A stretch of 64,000 nucleotides of DNA from assembly GCF_003286915.1 (NCBI RefSeq), contig NZ_QMFY01000016.1:1-64000 (forward strand). Reading direction: 5' to 3'. Of the stretch, positions 62,722-64,000 are shown in pieces. The position numbers were made by a program, and so were the translations under genes. Positions within the stretch are counted from its first letter, which is position 1; each line of letters begins with the position of its first letter. This DNA is from Pseudochryseolinea flava. Lineage in GTDB: Bacteria; Bacteroidota; Bacteroidia; Cytophagales; Cyclobacteriaceae. The notes beneath the pieces are model-generated. The model made no database searches. It was not told the DNA's origin and worked only from the letters and a program-made list of their open reading frames with translations.

Positions 62722-63806
62722 TACATATCAATCAATTTGGCTAACAAGCGATGGAAGTGATGGGTGCCTTTTTCCATCTTCGCCGAGTAACGACCGTGAT
62801 GATAGAAGCGAGAGCGAATTCCTTTTTGCACTTGTTGTACAACGTCTTCGTCTTCCATTTCAACTTGATGAAGATTCGCACCTGCGCCTTGCCGCAATTT
62901 GTTTTCATCCCACACATATGAAAGAAATGAAACTTTGCTTTGCGATGGGGATATTGGTTTTACAACATTGATTGATAGTCCCCATGGATAGAAGTTGAAC
63001 ATCATGTTTGGAAAAATCCAGAAGTAGTAGCCCGCGACTTTTTTACCATAGTCGGGAGAGTTTTCTGGTAGGTCGAACACGTCATCATCGTCTTTGGCCA
63101 GTCCGAGTTGCAGTGAAGCGTAAGGATAGAGTTCGGTAGTGTAGTTACCGTAGTCGATTACAGCATTAAGTCCGGCATGAACAAACGGAATGTGAAAACC
63201 TTCGAGATAATTTTCGCAGTACAATGCCCAATGTGCATTCACTATATAGTCGCGTGAAAGCTCCGGGCGGAAATGAAAATCCTGCAAGGGAAGCCATGAC
63301 ATTCGCGTTTGCATTTCTTTGAAGAAAGATTCCGCAGGTGCAAGCGGAGAGAGCGATGTGAAAAGAAATTTTCCCCACTGCGATAATGGAACGTTGGTGA
63401 GATTGTCAGTCTCCGCAGGAAAGTTTTCGACCTCCTTAAATTCAGGCATCGATAGAAATTTGCCATCAAGTTTGAATCTACGTCCGTGATATTTGCAGCG
63501 GAGATCTTTTGTTTTGCATGGGCGCTCAATGATTAGATTCGCGCGGTGTGTGCACACGTTAGAAAGACATCGGATGGCGTTGTCTTGATCGTGCGCGAGA
63601 AGGAGAGGTTCGTCTACAAAATTTTCGAGGAAGGTTAGCGGCGTTACCCAGCCTGCTTCTTTAACCCGGTCGGTATCACCCATAAATTGCCAGGTACTGG
63701 GAAATAACTTTTGTTGTGTGTATTCGAAATATTCGGTTTGAAGATAAAAATCGGTCGGGATCGTAGTCGCTTTAGCGATATCAGGATGAATATCGAACTT
63801 CGGCAT
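62721..63806 (-). CDS. Rieske-type ring-hydroxylating or demethylating oxygenase, alpha subunit
   Basis: The 361-residue protein has a Rieske [2Fe-2S] domain with CTHRAN near residue 86 and CKYHGRRFKLDG near residue 104 (CxH and CxxH). A C-terminal catalytic domain follows with ENYLEGFHIPFVH near residue 193, giving two His ligands of the mononuclear iron. It resembles choline/betaine-type monooxygenases and aromatic-ring dioxygenases; the family includes N-demethylases. The reductase partner is not adjacent. The coupled permease gene suggests an amino acid or N-methyl amine substrate. Confidence 0.88.
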   Translation of the reverse strand: MPKFDIHPDIAKATTIPTDFYLQTEYFEYTQQKLFPSTWQFMGDTDRVKEAGWVTPLTFLENFVDEPLLLAHDQDNAIRCLSNVCTHRANLIIERPCKTKDLRCKYHGRRFKLDGKFLSMPEFKEVENFPAETDNLTNVPLSQWGKFLFTSLSPLAPAESFFKEMQTRMSWLPLQDFHFRPELSRDYIVNAHWALYCENYLEGFHIPFVHAGLNAVIDYGNYTTELYPYASLQLGLAKDDDDVFDLPENSPDYGKKVAGYYFWIFPNMMFNFYPWGLSINVVKPISPSQSKVSFLSYVWDENKLRQGAGANLHQVEMEDEDVVQQVQKGIRSRFYHHGRYSAKMEKGTHHFHRLLAKLIDM

Positions 63807-63887
63807 AGGCTAATGGTTATATGGCAAAATACAAAAATGAAATTGTAACTGCGATAACGATAATTCGGTGCCTGATGGTGTAGGTGC

Positions 63888-63926
63888 AAAAAAAGAATGG
63901 CATCGATTAAATCAATGCCATTCTTT
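63888..63926 (-). terminator. Rho-independent terminator of the gene at the right edge
   Basis: AAAGAATGGCAT (63892-63903) pairs perfectly with ATGCCATTCTTT (63915-63926). On the minus strand the hairpin is followed by a T-run (A-run 63888-63894 on the plus strand). It lies 22 bases after the stop codon of the cut gene at 63949. Confidence 0.88.
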
Positions 63927-63948
63927 CGTGTTTTATCAAGCTGCGAAT

Positions 63949-64000
63949 CTATTGAATTTCCTTCAACGCGGCTTCAAGTTCAGGTTGAATTTCTGGTGCT
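63949..64000 (-). CDS. C-terminal end of a gene cut by the window edge
   Basis: The minus strand is open from 64000 to a TAG at 63949-63951, ending in the residues PELEAALKEIQ. The frame is supported by its helical, coding-like composition and by the terminator just after it. Too little is present to name the product. Confidence 0.6.
   Translation of the reverse strand, partial: APEIQPELEAALKEIQ

Overview
The window looks like chromosomal DNA from a member of the Bacteroidota, most likely order Cytophagales. The reasons are the actABCDEF-coxBA respiratory cluster with DUF3341 and DUF420 proteins, the long IspG form, the fused E1 alpha/beta dehydrogenase, and the weak use of Shine-Dalgarno sites. 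Several genes are also preceded by the Bacteroidota promoter type TTTG-N18-20-TAnnTTTG. The order-level placement is an inference. I found no rRNA, tRNA or CRISPR array, and the only sign of a mobile element is at the extreme left edge.

Layout. 1-123: end of a probable IS5-type element. 135-11.2 kb: housekeeping genes (NFACT protein, metallo-hydrolase, miaA, two glycosyltransferases, TerB-like protein, M3 peptidase, MarR regulator, YceI, tRNA methyltransferase). 11.2-15.4 kb: a Gfo/Idh/MocA dehydrogenase, fdhD and a YdeP-type molybdopterin oxidoreductase in one run. 15.4-19.5 kb: serine hydrolase, AraC regulator, small lipoprotein, DoxX-like protein and a TIGR02757 protein whose 3' end carries an intergenic inverted repeat. 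19.5-20.1 kb: gene-free. 20.1-37.4 kb: the respiratory block, made of alternative complex III (actA-F), cytochrome oxidase (coxB, coxA, two subunit III genes, a subunit IV), haem A and haem O synthesis (ctaA, ctaB), a degenerate SCO-like lipoprotein, DUF420 and DUF983 proteins. 37.4-48.3 kb: a 1212-residue orphan sensor kinase, FtsX-type permease, GNAT enzyme, mtgA, mlaEF, a short-chain dehydrogenase and an unknown gene. 48.5-52.1 kb: ispG, a small membrane protein, a YjbR-type protein and a lysine-rich lipoprotein. 52.2-55.1 kb: a minus-strand operon terC-yfiT-yheT-SRAP. 55.2-64 kb: ald, the fused E1 enzyme, a lipoprotein, a LuxE/PaaK-type protein, a 42-residue lipoprotein, and a Rieske oxygenase coupled to an amino-acid permease.

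How the parts fit. The act and cox genes encode a quinol-to-oxygen chain: ActB/ActC/ActF handle quinol oxidation and the membrane part, ActA and ActE carry c-type haems, and CoxA/CoxB/CoxC reduce oxygen. ctaA and ctaB supply haem A. A well-formed promoter (20062-20092) fixes the true actA start, and hairpins divide the block into actA-coxA, ctaA-cox4 and a downstream group.

The strongest unusual observations are: an SRAP (YedK/HMCES) protein in which all three catalytic positions (Cys2, Glu, His) are replaced while the fold motifs remain; a SCO-family lipoprotein without its copper-binding cysteines; six rather than five CxxCH motifs in ActA; an apparent Asp/Asn swap in the thiamine-diphosphate metal site of the E1 fusion; and a 42-codon lipoprotein gene with a near-ideal promoter and terminator that shares a Cys...CPxY motif with a second lipoprotein here. 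All functional calls are from reading the sequence; no database search was run.
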